A stretch of 64,000 nucleotides of DNA from Lateolabrax maculatus (GCA_031216445.1 CM062219.1:11588501-11652500); one strand, 5' to 3'. Counted from the stretch's first letter, positions 13,781-25,901 are shown. Notes: a model not told the origin generated them from the letters alone. Program-made: numbers and translations.

Positions 13781-14280
13781 CCCTCGAGTCGCACGAATTA
13801 AACGCTCAGTCCACGCGTGCCCGACCTCCGCAACTTCCAAGTTTTGCGCCGAGCTCCCGACCCGATTCACGCCGACCAGATGAGGAAAATAAAGAAATAA
13901 ATAAAAACCGAAATCGGCTACAACTCACAGTGGGCGACCTGCCCCCCCCACCACCACCTTCACCCCTCACCCTCCCCTCCGCCACCTCCTGTCCCTGCAC
14001 AACCACCACCACCTCCTCCTCCTCCTCCTCCTCCCGAATCATGAATAGTATCTAGCCAAGGGAGGGACAATCCGTTATAGGCAAGGGGGAGAAAAAAAAA
14101 AAAAGAGAAAGGGGGAGAGGGGGGGGGGGAGAAAAAAAAGAAAAGTTGTCCGTAAAACAAAGAAAAAGCAAAGCAACCCCTCTCTCCACAAACCACGTCT
14201 CACGGTCCGCTGCTCCGAGGCTCCCGCGCCGTCGTTGCCGTCCGGCGGGCGGGCAGGGCGCGAGTGTGCGGCGCTCGAAG

Positions 14281-14427
14281 AGTCTGGACGGGTGAGGGGG
14301 GGGAGGTGAGGGGGGGGAGGTGGTGATGATGATGGTGGTGGTGGTGGGGGGGGGGGTGGAAAGAGAGAGAGAAAAAAAAAAAAACGCAAGTCTCTCCCCC
14401 CCCCCCTTCCCCGCCCCCCCCCCCCTC
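14281..14427. repeat. Homopurine/homopyrimidine tracts with long G and C runs
   Basis: The plus strand has G runs of seven or more between 14296 and 14318, a GAT/GGT section, a G run at 14346-14356, an A run at 14372-14384 and C runs near 14395-14407 and 14413-14425. The minus strand therefore carries long G runs just inside the presumed 5' UTR, with quadruplex-forming potential. Confidence 0.85.
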
Positions 14428-14757
14428 CCGTGCACAAGCACACGGCCTCGCAGATCCGGACTCCATCTTTGACTACTTGACATTCAGAGCCTGCCGGAGC
14501 AAATTCCTCCTTTGCATGCCCGCCGCCGATTGGCCGCGCCCTGCGCTAGTCTTTGCCACGCGGCCTCCCATTGGTCCGCGTTCGGCGTGTTCGGCGTTTC
14601 CAGCCGGCACGCCATTGGCCGCGCGCGGGGACGCGTCACGCGGCTCGGCCAATAGCCGATCGGCTGGGTCCCATTCACAAATTTCTCACCGTCTCCCCTC
14701 ACCGTGTCTGGATACTTGATCACTAATTATTTTATTTACTTTTTGGCGCTGAAACGC

Positions 14758-14780
14758 TTTTTTTTTTTTTTTTTTTTTTT
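14758..14780. repeat. Poly(T) run
   Basis: Twenty-three T in a row at the edge of the CpG island; the sequence beyond is AT-rich and unique. Confidence 0.95.
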
Positions 14781-15540
14781 AGTGCGCCCACAAAGGGGAT
14801 TGTAATTAGCCTTTAATTGGCCTCTGGAGGGACAGTAAAGCTGTTCATTAGTTCAAATATGGGTTAAACCCGGCTTATCTTCCCACCATGCAGCGGGGAT
14901 CCGGGCTGCAATATTAATCGATTGTAAAATAACCGATTTTGATATAAATCTAGACATGTAGACATAGATTTGTCTCTAAATTCTGATCTACACGCCTCTA
15001 ATTGTGCACTCTAAGCAGACTTTATGATCAGTATAATAAGAGGGAACTAGGGAAAATACGAAATGATTTCTAAAAGTTGCTCGAAGGTCCCAGTTGGAGT
15101 GAGGATGTGCGGACTGAGCGTGTGTGATCTGGTTCCTGGGGGATCAATGGTTGGATCGGATCACACGGTGCCGGAGGCGGACCCAGTGGGCGCCTCGGCC
15201 CCTCGCGAAGCTTTGATTGACGCACAGAGAGGAGTAGCAGGCTGTGAAATTTGGCATTCCTGGCCAGAGGAGCTGAAATAATGGCATTATCCAGTGGGAG
15301 AGGGCCCACTTTTTGCTCCCCTCGCACCCACCCGACTCCAGCCCACTCAGAAGGGATCTGATTGTGCAGCCAGTCGGCAAAAAAAAAATGTTTGATGTAA
15401 GGCGGGGCATGATGGATCCGGTGAAGGGTTGGACCAGTGATGCCCCCTCTGCCTCTCACAGAGAGGCTTTCCCCCGGTGACTCGCTCCTCAAACTGGACT
15501 GAAAGTGTCCTGTGAAGTTTACTCCTGAAACTGAACATGA
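14781..15540. other. Non-repetitive block, candidate regulatory DNA
   Basis: This block has mixed composition and contains homeodomain-type ATTA/TAAT cores (for example near 14805-14850 and 14915-14925) and a TGGCATT/AATGGCATTATCC section near 15250-15290. A minus-strand open frame covers 15070-15588, but its residues look arbitrary. The sequence character resembles vertebrate conserved non-coding DNA. This is an inference; conservation cannot be tested here. Confidence 0.3.
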
Positions 15541-17600
15541 AGACTTTTTTTTTCCTCTTTTTGATCTAATTATATCTTCTGATTTCACAGACTGCTGCTG
15601 AAGCTGTGCTTGGGCATATTTTCCTTTCCCTATTCATAAACTGACACACATAAGCACAGAGGAAATGAATGATCAAGTGCCTAAATGATGAGGTTATTAA
15701 ATGAGTCTGAAATACATATCATGAACATCTGAAGACACTGAGGACCAATATGTATGTTCACAGAGTGGCTGAAAGCAGGATGAGCAGTTCACACTGTGGA
15801 AATGAGTGAATCCATATTGTGTGAAAATAAAAGGCTGGAGCTGTTTTGCACAATTTCAAAAAGTGTCTAAATAAATGAAATGATTCAGAGCTGATTTAGG
15901 ATTGGCTTTCAGGCTATTTTAAATCTATTTTCATAGAGACTAAAAATAAATAATTTTCTACCAGAACATCATTCACAATTCCCCCTAAACCTTCAACATG
16001 TTTAAGAAGTGATTAAAAAGTATTTAAAAGGGATAACAGAAGTTTAGTTACTTAAGTTGCTTTTCCATTCACCAGCACTTCTTTGTTAAAATCATTCCAC
16101 TTCGGAAAAGGACACGCACGCAGCATAACTAATGTAAATATAAATAATGGATTTGTTGAAGTGTTTGGTTGTTAATATATCTTTGTGGCTTTAAAACAGG
16201 ATACACTAAATAGAAGTTAATTCACAGATGTTAGTTTATCTGCACTGGTAAAGTGAAATGAACCTACTAAGAAATACTTTAACATTTTCCACTAGATTTG
16301 TGTAATTAAAATGTCAAAATAATTGTAAAGTTACATTTTTAAATCAAACATTACCCAATAAAATGAGATAAAAAGGTCATTAGACAAATTTTCCTTCATC
16401 TAATTTACAGATCTTCAAATCATTTTTCATTTCTGTTATTTTCCACTGGTTTATCTGTATTTGAGGAAATGTTGAACCTTGACGTTCAATTGTGTTTAAT
16501 TCAAATTTACTGTTTTTCATTCTTTAAATAAGGAAAACCACACTGCCACTAAATAATTATAAATATATTGATACCAAAACATTGAAAATTATAAATAATT
16601 AATTGTAAAATGTGCCCATACTCACCGAAATCCACACTGAAACAATTTCATACGATTATTTCAAACATGTGATTTCCTGATTTAAAAGCCACATTTGGTT
16701 TCTTTTTGTGAAGTTTCCTAAATTCAAACATACTGCACAACTGTAACATTTTAAAATCAAACAATTAATTAATTCAATCAATTCAAAGTAATGGAAGTAA
16801 ATGTATTTTTACTGCTGTTGAATATGCAACTTCTTATGAAAACAGGCCTGCAATCTGAATTTCATTCAAGTAAAAATAGTCTACAATTCCTGAGGTATCT
16901 GATAGGGAAATAAGTGCTTTCTTAGCACACTCACTACATATGTTCCTGTAAGATAAAGAACTAAAGTTATCCTACAGATCATTTCATTAGATGTGTGTTT
17001 AAAAAAAAAAAAGTAATCACCTGTGAAGAATTTAAACAATTATGTTTTATTTGATTTTCCACAAGTTTTCCTTTTTGGTTGCATTTTAAAAAGGCTTTGG
17101 AAATGTATTTTGTATTTGCAAAACAAAGACACCAGCAGCTTAGATGGGTTTTAATCTACAGGAAAATGTAGAAGGTGTGTAGTTGTGATAAAACATGGAG
17201 TATTTTGAAGTGTACCTCGTTGAAAGCAGATGAGATATAAACAGCAAAGAGAAAAGAGAAGGCAAAAAAGGTTTCATGTTTTCAAGGAAAATGTTTCTTC
17301 TTGAAATGAGCCTGAGGGGAAAGTGCCACAAACTACCACTCCCTGCTGAACGGCCTGACTTCAAACTGCTGCTTGTGTTAGGTGTCATGGGGGCTGAGAA
17401 AAGCCTTTTAAACATGGGAGTTATTGTTCCCTCTCCTTTTTCCAACCTCCCATCCTCCCGAAAATGTACCTCCTTTCTTCCTCTGCCCTTTAACCTCTCC
17501 CAACCCCCATCCTTCCATCTCACGTCTCTCTCCACAGTTCCCCTCTCCTCTCATCGGCCAAAGACCACACAACCGTGATGGATCGTCATTGATAATTTCC
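15541..17600. other. AT-rich non-coding DNA
   Basis: No recognisable exon was found on either strand. The section is very AT-rich and CpG-poor to about 17.2 kb, then becomes pyrimidine-rich (CCTCC/CTCTCC) to 17.58 kb. Confidence 0.6.
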
Positions 17601-17604
17601 CACC

Positions 17605-17730
17605 AAAAAAGAAAAAAAAAAAAAAAAAAAAAGCTTAATGGAGAACTTTTTTGGGGGGGTTGGGAAGTGAGTTTTTTTTTTTTTTTTTTGCTTCAACCTT
17701 GTTCTGAAGTAGTAGTAGTAGTAGTAGTAG
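17605..17730. repeat. A run, T run and (AGT)n tract
   Basis: An A-rich run at 17605-17632 and an 18-base T run at 17672-17689 could pair as a hairpin. They are followed by eight near-perfect AGT units at 17708-17730. Confidence 0.85.
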
Positions 17731-18924
17731 ACCCCACCTCGAGCACCGAGCCCCTCTTCCAAAGAGAGCTCCCCTCCTCTCCTCCTCCCCCCTCTGCCTC
17801 CCTCTTGAAACAGACTCTATGGACTGCATGCATGACATTCCAGCTGTGTGGGTGGCACAGCCCTTTACAGCGTCTCCAACAGTACACAGGGCTCCTAAAG
17901 CACAACAGCAGAGGAACCTCGAGCCATGGTCCATCTTCAGATCTTCACCGAGGAGCTCAGCTGTGCCCGCCATGATCCGTGGTTTTAACCTGGGAAATGA
18001 AATGAGAAATTTTGATATTTTGTTATCTAAAGGCCCACAGGTTTATAGAGCACGACGTGTAAAACAATAAGTCACTCAATAACGCATTTCTGTCCTTCTT
18101 TGCCTTTAACCCTGGAGACCCCAGGCCATTTTTAACAGCTCAAACAAACAACCGTAGGATTGTTTTCTCAGCTTGATACTTCATGACTTTTCCAACCTGA
18201 ATGAAAATATGGTTTTTGAATCATATGACAAGTGTCAGAAGTCTACAGAAAATGCCACATTATTTTTATATATAAAAATACCACAGATTTTGATATGCTA
18301 TATATCTATGATTGGTGTTGATAGCACTGTATACATTGCACTACCCCCTTCAAAATCTCAAATAGGTCTATTTGGATTTCTGTTATTGGAGTTTTAAAAT
18401 AGTTTGTTTGTAAAATGTCTAATAGTAAATAATAAATAATAATAAATAATAACTGTAGCCCCAATAACATGTAAAACATGAAATATTTCCTTATTTGGTG
18501 TCCTAGAAATACTTTATGGTAATTTCTGTATTTTGTCTCCTTCCTCAAATGTGTAGTCCCAGTTTGTGACAAAGACAAGGGTTACCACTTCAATACTTGT
18601 ATATTGGGAATTGAGTAAAAATGTTTTCCCCTTTTGCTTTTAATCATGTGTTTCATCCCTCAAATTAGATTGAAAAAGTACTGCTTCATCCAGAGAAGAA
18701 GTGGATTACAAAAGAACTTTGCCTGGGGTTTCTGACAATCAAAGTTGAGCTACAGACAAGTAAAAAAAGCAATGTTTCCCCACAATTAATGTAAAGGAAG
18801 AAAAGAAGAAAGGAAAAAAAAAGAATTACTTAAATCCTTAAACTGCAAAATAGAAACAACTTCTGCACATAATAACCAGTGATTTCTCTCTTGTAAATGT
18901 GTGTCCTGTTCATATGTCAGGTCT

Positions 18925-19025
18925 TGTCATTTTTATTTGTATAGCCCCAATGTCACAAATCACAAAGGAGCTTTACAACACCTCTATCCTTACATCGGAT
19001 AAGGAAAAACTCCCGAAAAACCTTT
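18925..19025. mobile_element. Dispersed fish repeat fragment (TATAGCCC...ACAAATCACAAA type)
   Basis: TTTATTTGTATAGCCC, ATGTCACAAATCACAAA and GGATAAGGAAAAACTCCC occur in order, a combination I recognise from memory as a very common teleost repeat (probably a retroposon tail). The fragment is truncated and diverged; its left and right ends are approximate. Confidence 0.6.
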
Positions 19026-19458
19026 GTTTTAATAAATAACAGTGATAATTTCATAATATTGCAGCAACCATATTCCTCCAGCAACAGAGTTGCAGGGGCA
19101 GCAACAAAACAAGCTCCAACCTACACACTTCCACTCCACAATATCCACCATTAAATCAATTAGTCATGATCCCAGAGGATTATTACAGAAGTTTACTGAA
19201 GCTCCAAAGCTGCTGGTGGGCGTCATCGATCCTTCACCACCGCCGATAAACAACAAACCTCATCCATAACTCACAGCTGCCCGATAAGTGTACATCCAGC
19301 TTGTTTTTCCACTTCCACTGGGCAGGGTGCATGAGCAGAGTCCAAAGGATGAAAAAAACTCAACCCCATTAACTGAACTTCAGAAGAATTCCTCACTTTA
19401 CATACGGAATGCACTTTAGGTCAAAGGGCAAAGGGCCAGAGGGGAATCCACCCGCGCC

Positions 19459-19487
19459 CAGGCAGGCAGGCAGGCAGGCAAGCAGGC
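19459..19487. repeat. (GGCA)n tetranucleotide microsatellite
   Basis: About seven GGCA units with one substitution. Confidence 0.9.
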
Positions 19488-22400
19488 CTTATTTAAACAA
19501 TCCTGGAATGCCTGGTTGGAAGAGAGGAGTTGAAGAAGGAGGGGAAGGAACCTCTCTGCCATTAACATGAGCAGGGGCCACCGCCAATAAATACCACCAC
19601 TTTTTAAATTACCTGTGCTGGCTGACTTCATGTGCTACTGACTCTGAAATTTATTATAAGGTTCTTTTCCTCGGTTATACGTTCACCTGTTGGACTGTAT
19701 ATTTCTGCTTCTGTGATAGAGGTAAAATCGCTGCATGTGTTTAATGTGCTGTGCAGGTACGGGATCCTGGAAGTGCAGTCAACTCTGAACTCTTTTTCCT
19801 TTTTTGTAGCTTTAAGGTTGGAAATACTTATTCCACTACTAACAGTATTATATATATTCTGTATTGGCTTATATGGGTTGGTTTTCTATGGCTACCCTAT
19901 TTCATCAAATTGAAGTATTTGCATCATTTTATACACATTTCCCAAAATGTCAGCCTTATTTCAGCAATTATACAAAGCTTTTCTGGTACATTTATCAACT
20001 TTGGGATCTCCACTAGAATTTAAATTATGTTTTTCTGTGTTTGAACAATGTTTGGCTGCTCGGCACAAGTTTGAAATAACTGACCTACCAGTGAGGTTTA
20101 AAGGACTAGAGGAAAAATGCACATGTAAAAATGCTCCTAATGTTGTTTATTTCATGCGCAGTTTCACTGACTTATTAGTAGAATAATATTTTCTAAATTC
20201 ATGCCATCAACTTGCAAATCAAAAGAAAACGAACTTAAACCAATGCTGATTTCTGCAGCAGTTACCGGTTAATTGAGGCTGCCCTTTCACCTGCCCGTCT
20301 GTAATTTCAGGATCAATAGGAGAGGACTTTCCAAGCGCCTCTAAATTCAAAACCCCACATTCCGAGCATGGGCCAACCTCTCCATTTTTAGGAGCATCTC
20401 GCCAAAAATTTCTTACAAATGACATGCTACAATCCCCATGGCCATGGTGGAATTCTGTCCACTTCAGGGCTTCAAAGCTGCACAGGACTGTTGGGCGGTC
20501 TGGCCAATAGGTGAAGAGGGGTGGACTCTGCTTGCCTTGACCTCACTGACCTTCCCCAACCCCCCCGCCCATCCACCTACCCACCCAGTGCCGTGCTCCT
20601 CATCCCCCCACCGCCGACTTCTCCCATCTACCAGTGAGCCAGTCAGTCAGTAGGTCAGGCTGTCCGCCTGTCTGGCAGTTTGAATGTCTTTTTTTGGAGT
20701 GTCCGTCAGCATTGAAGTGTATGAATATTGAAATTTAGAATCAAAAGATCCTTTGACAATGAAGCCACAGATTGTACCTCAGTTGAACTTCTCAAGGGGA
20801 AAGAATAGGATCAGTATTCATGACATATTTTCATTTAACTGGCTGTTTCATGGGAAGCTAAATGGATTTGCTCAATGAGTGTAATAACATTTTCCAGAAA
20901 AGTGTCATTCCCTATGCTGCTCTTCAATCCGGACTCTGTTCATATGCAGGCATTTATCCTACATTTGTCATTTTATTACACTGACTGTGCACAGACCTGT
21001 TATCACTGAGCAGCTAAAGTGAATTAGGCAGACAAAAGGCTTCATATCCACTACTGCACAAGCTCAGAGAGAAGAACTCAGCAATTCTGCAGCAGCCTTT
21101 CTATAAACTCTTGACTCAGCGTCTTTGCTGTCATTGAGGCAGCCATTTTCCCATGAAGGCTCACGAGATCTCTCCCCTGCAGGAACCAATTACCTTACTT
21201 TGATGACAGCATGCCTTTCATTTTAGTTAACTGCCCGATCCAGGAATGATTTCTTTCTTTTATTGTTCTGATTCTGCGACTTCTCATGTCTCGTTGAAAG
21301 CTCGCTGTGAAAATGTGAACTTTATACTGCAACGCTGCTCAAGGATTGTTATTCTGTAAAATGAGCTATGTTGGTTGACATCTCCATACATAAGGTGAAA
21401 ACATATAGAGCAATTCTGACTTCTCTGACAGTGGTTTCAGATATTTGTACTGTGTCGCCATCTGCTGGAGAAAGTTGAATTTGCACAGATTTTTGCAAAT
21501 TGCCAGTTGATGGGGACACGGTAGACCGATGCAGGAAGATGCAGATGTTGTTTGGTTTCTACTAATTCCTCAAAAGCTGCATATCTCCCCCCAAAGGTTG
21601 CCTAAGACATTGGAATCTATTTCAAATGTGCACAGCTGCCCCTGGCTGGCGTCGCTTAGATTTGATAACTCCCATACATTTATTGGAAAAGTAGAACAAC
21701 ATTTTTTTTTTATTTACGTTATGTGCAGTTTAGACATAATTTTGCTCTGGCACAATTGTTTATAAGATGTCACAGTGACAAAACATTTCTCTTTCAAACC
21801 ACTTTAAAATAGCCTAATAAATATGATATATATTAATTTAACAAAAGAGAATCTGATCTGTTTTCCATTCTGCCAGCAGAGCTAATTGAGAGTTATTCAA
21901 AGCCTCTTGGAGCTGATGAATTCTGGTTTTACTGAGTCTTAGACAGTGTTGGTGTCAACATATTCAGTCATATTACAGGTTCTGTGGCCCTTATTATACT
22001 GTGTGTAGGACCAAAATCCCATCTATAGGCAGTTGTTTGTTGGTTTGAGAAGGTCTTACACTCTGGATGCAGGACAAAGCCTGGATTTCACTTTTTGTCA
22101 TTCCCGATACTACATACATCACCTGTGGTTGTACTCTTGATACTTTTATAGGTTGTCTCTTGTATTAACATATTTTATACCAAAAAACACATTTTCATGT
22201 GATGATACTGAATGTTACTGAATATGTTTTAAGCGAGAGTGCTGGTGAGTTTTCATTATGCCCAGTTATCTCGCTCTCGCCTTTTTTTCGGAAGAAAGTA
22301 TTTATGCCAGTTTATTATAATTACCAGTGTATATCGCGTCGAAACTCACCTGGGAAGTTTCTTAACATCTTGACCACATAGTCTTGTGTAACTGGAATTT

Positions 22401-22776
22401 CACAAATCCATAAAATAAGAACTGTGTTATACACTGTGTTACCAAATTAAATTGAAAAATTACTTCTCCATCCATAACTGGATGAAAGAATAACTTTGCC
22501 TGGAGTTTGTTTCCCCCAAACAAATTCAAGTAAAAACAGCACCCCGGTGGTAAAAAAGTAAAAGAAAATTCAAAAAGTCATGTCTTGATCATTTTCACAG
22601 AATACACTACAAATGTTAAAATTTGAGCTCATTCTTCAAATGCTTCTTTAAGGAGGAGAATGTCCCAATATTTTTGTTTATTTTTGTATTTTGTCTATAG
22701 ATCAATATATTTTTCATGATTTGTGTCCCAATTTGCTCCAGATGCCAAGTCTAATTGAACAGGACGTTTCATAACA
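19488..22776. other. Non-coding DNA with possible regulatory blocks
   Basis: No exon was recognised. Non-repetitive stretches at about 20240-20540, 20700-20960 and 21000-21260 have the mixed, low-repeat look of conserved non-coding elements. The rest is AT-rich spacer. No promoter or coding frame links them to either gene. Confidence 0.4.
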
Positions 22777-22925
22777 GCAGTGGTGGAAGAAGTATTTAGA
22801 TCCATTACGTGAGTAAAAGTACCAACCAACAATGTAAAAATACTCTATTACAAGTTGTAGTTTTGCATTCAAAATCCTACTTAAGTGAAAGTACACAAGT
22901 AAAACTACTAGTTTTACAGAATAGC
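22777..22925. mobile_element. Fragment of a common teleost DNA-transposon-like repeat
   Basis: It starts with CAGTGGTGGAAGAAGTATTT and continues with AAGTA/GTAAAAGTA motifs and ACTTAAGTGAAAGTACACAAG. I recognise this pattern from memory as a widespread short non-autonomous element of ray-finned fish. No open frame is present. The class (hAT-like) is inferred from the CAGTG end only. Confidence 0.6.
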
Positions 22926-23116
22926 AGATTCTGCAGACCATCGACTGTCATAGTATTTTACAGTATATGACATTATTAGCTATGCCATATACAATTTTAT
23001 ATGGCTATAGATTTGTCAATATTGATGCAACAATGTGTAAGCAGCATTTTACTGTTGGATCTGTTCTAGCTGGAGTTACTGTAACTTTAACTACTTTATA
23101 TACTATTGAGTAGTTT

Positions 23117-23394
23117 AGGGGTTCCCAACCTAGAGAGGAGGTTGTGAGATGATTAATGGGACAGGAAAGAAGAAAACAGTTCTGCTACACAAATTTATAG
23201 TCATCTTTTGGACTTTTTTTCTATTTTCTTTTTACCTCTTTGGGCCTCAAACAGTTACAGTCAGAAGTTTGGAGGCGAAATCTGTCTTTAATGGAATCGC
23301 TCTCAACTCATAGACATCGGAAATGCGATGAGGGGCCTGAACTATATACTGCATTTGTCTGTGAGCGGTCACACACCAAAAAGGTTGGGACGCA
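23117..23394. mobile_element. Short non-autonomous element with inverted ends (hAT-like)
   Basis: TCCCAACCT at 23123-23131 is matched by its inverted copy AGGTTGGGA at 23382-23390, enclosing about 260 bases with no coding capacity. The ends resemble those of hAT-type elements that begin near GGTTCCCAACC. It ends about 40 bases before the candidate sppl3 poly(A) signal. Confidence 0.55.
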
Positions 23395-23435
23395 CCCAAA
23401 TAAAAAGAGACACTGGTGTTACAGTTAGAGTCATG

Positions 23436-23581
23436 TTTATTTACAGCAGAATCCTGAACAAGGAGGGAAAGAAGGGGAGAGGGCAGAGGGAGGGGTTAAA
23501 AGGAGACAAAGTGTTTTAGATCAAGCGCTTCAGGATTCATGTTTCACTACACAGTTCTTAATTTATTTATTCACCATTTTC
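23436..23581 (-). terminator. sppl3: Candidate sppl3 poly(A) signals
   Basis: On the minus strand AATAAA occurs at 23441-23436 and twice, overlapping, at 23581-23572. A further AATAAA at 24949-24944 could give a shorter transcript. The site actually used is not determined from sequence. Confidence 0.4.
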
Positions 23582-23652
23582 TATACAGAATCCATTCAGC
23601 TGTAATATCAATGCACCAACAGAGCTGTAGTCCTCTGCTGGAAGGGAGAAGA

Positions 23653-23683
<31 letters not shown>

Positions 23684-24487
23684 CTAAAGCACTAAAGGAA
23701 AAACAAAACAAAAAAAAAAAAAACAAGGGGGTAAAAAGAAATCCATTTTCTATATAAAAAAGAAACTTTTCTGTTATCACCATGATCGTCATCAATTATT
23801 TATGTATGTATATATACACACATATATAAGTATATATATGTATATAAATCTATATATTTTCTTGCCATGTCCATGGAGAGGTGAAGGGGGTTTGTGGTTC
23901 CATGATGTCCGAGTTTAGACGACTGCACTGAGCAGCAGGTCGGCGACCCAACCTGACAGCGTCCAGGTCATAATATTCAGCCTTTGTGAAACAGTCAGAG
24001 GAGGTCAGGGCTGAGCAATCGCAGTCTTTCTGACCTGCAGCCTTTGTCCCACCCACTGACGCTGCTCTGTGTAGGCAGGCTTATAGGTCCAGTGCCTCGG
24101 TGTCGGCCAGCAGAGACTTAAAACTGCAGTAGCCCTGTTGATGCAGTCTGAGAAATGATACACTGTACACTTAACATGCACGGCCAGATAGCATAAAAAA
24201 GTAAAAAAACAAAACAAAAAGCCAGCAAACTGCGTCGTCCGTACGTCTCTCCAACTCACTCACACTTTTTCCAGTATACTTTACATATTGACTGACAAGC
24301 ACCACAAAAAAGTGGAAGGACAAAAAGAAAAGAAGACCGTAAGACTGCCAGGGACCAAATGGTGACACAAAAACATCCTAATGGGTTAGCTTTAATTTCT
24401 AAATTTTCCATTTTCAATTCTGGAAGGGCATAACTGATTTTCTCCCCTCCCTAGGTCCAAACAGACTTTATGAAGTGATTTTATCAG

Positions 24488-24489
<2 letters not shown>

Positions 24490-24523
<34 letters not shown>
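24490..24523. repeat. (CA)17 microsatellite
   Basis: Pure CA run in the presumed sppl3 3' UTR (GU repeat in the transcript). Confidence 0.95.
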
Positions 24524-24525
<2 letters not shown>

Positions 24526-25901
24526 TTAACAGTCCACCCAGAGAACCCTTTATCTTTAACTACATATGAATCTAACCACAATACGTCTTCATATCCCACT
24601 GACCCTAATCTCCAGGCTTTGAGTCCAAACTTTCCCAATAGTCAGGTCTTCATCGAATGAGGTGAAACACTGACATTTACAAAGTTCAGATGAGATGTGC
24701 GGTTGTGCTGCTCCGCTGACTTGTCTTTCGTCAAAATGTATAAAAACTGATCTGATATCATCATGCTCAGACATTTATAGACGTGTGAAATGAAATAAGA
24801 TGCTTTTAGTGTTTCCATGGCCATAAATACGTGGACATTTAGGATGTGCACAAGAGAAATTCAGTACAAAACCCAGCATGATGTATGATGTAGTCTCATG
24901 ACGAAAAGTAACATAGCATACCTTAAAATTAATTCAACATTCATTTATTTGAAAAAAAAAAAAAAAAGACAAACACTGTTTACATTTCCACCTGTCTGCA
25001 GAAAGACTGATAAAAACGAAAATTGACCCCCATTGGGTTTTCTGTAAATTTTTACAAGTTAGACACAAACCGTTTCCATTAGACATGTCATGTGTTGATG
25101 ACATGTCATATGAGTTTGATCCAACACGCCCAGCTCAATGGAAACCTGACTATTGTCACTGTTTTTAACATGTTCATGATTTCAAATAAAAAAAAAAGTA
25201 AAACAACTGTTCATTCATCCATTTCACTCACACACACAGATGCACACACACTTTAACACTAGAGCGGGAAACTAACTTTTTTATCAACCAGCCACTGATG
25301 CAGAGGTTTGTGTCCCCCCCCCAAAAAAAAATCCATCAGCTACGTTTCTATTACACAAGCCAACAAACTTTAGAAAACAACCTCTAAATGATGGATGCTG
25401 ACCAGACTCGACACAACTGGCAGTACAGTCAGTATTTACCGAAATTCGTCTGTTGGCTGGCGTCAGTTTCCCACCCTATTCAACATGCTCCCGAACACAA
25501 ATACAAACTCAAGATACCGCAAATACACATATATACAAATAGAAGCGGCCCCTCAAACGCTGGGGGCAGCTTAACAATTTATAATGCATCTTTTCTGTAT
25601 ATGCCAAGAATAAAACTTTTCTAAATAAAATACATAGTTATCTGTGAGGGTGGGGAATGGGGACAGCAGATGAACAGAGAGGAGGAGGGTGGGGCTCGCA
25701 GGGAGTGTCAGAGGAGGGCGGGAGCGCTGGGAAGAGGCCATTGTGGTGATGGGACAGATGAAGAAAGCAGGGGGGGATGGGGGGGGGGCAGAGGGAGACC
25801 GATGGAGGGGGAAGACTCTTCTCCTTTACTGTGTCGCTGCTCCCGAGCACTGTCCTGTGCCACCGCAACACTCCGCCTCTTCTCAGTTTGTTTAAATCGT
25901 T

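Larger units (their letters stand above)
13600..14720 (-). promoter_or_regulatory. CpG-island promoter region, minus-strand polarity favoured
   Basis: This is a CpG-dense block in otherwise AT-rich DNA. On the plus strand ATTGG occurs at 14529, 14570 and 14614; these are CCAAT boxes when read on the minus strand. One CCAAT in plus orientation lies at 14649. Three minus-oriented boxes upstream of about 14470 favour a minus-strand start near 14440-14480, where AAGATGGAG (YY1-like, minus strand) is found at about 14459-14467. The presumed 5' UTR then runs into long purine and pyrimidine runs. The gene served is not identified. Divergent use cannot be excluded. Confidence 0.5.

Noticed and set aside
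13600..14055. 151-codon plus-strand frame through the CpG region
   Set aside because: It is made largely of Phe, Ser, Leu and Pro runs from T and CCT/TCC repeats; it looks like 5'-UTR or promoter low-complexity sequence, not a protein.
14052..14483. Several overlapping minus-strand frames of 80-143 codons at the promoter
   Set aside because: Poly-G, poly-Pro, poly-His and poly-Phe translations come from homopolymer and trinucleotide runs; no domain and no frame preference.
15070..15588. 172-codon minus-strand frame
   Set aside because: No recognisable domain, no splice partners, and residues look like arbitrary translation of a GC-richer block; kept only as possible regulatory DNA.
17424..17975. 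183-codon plus-strand frame
   Set aside because: Open only because of pyrimidine-rich repeats, an A run (Lys), a T run (Phe) and an AGT run (Val).
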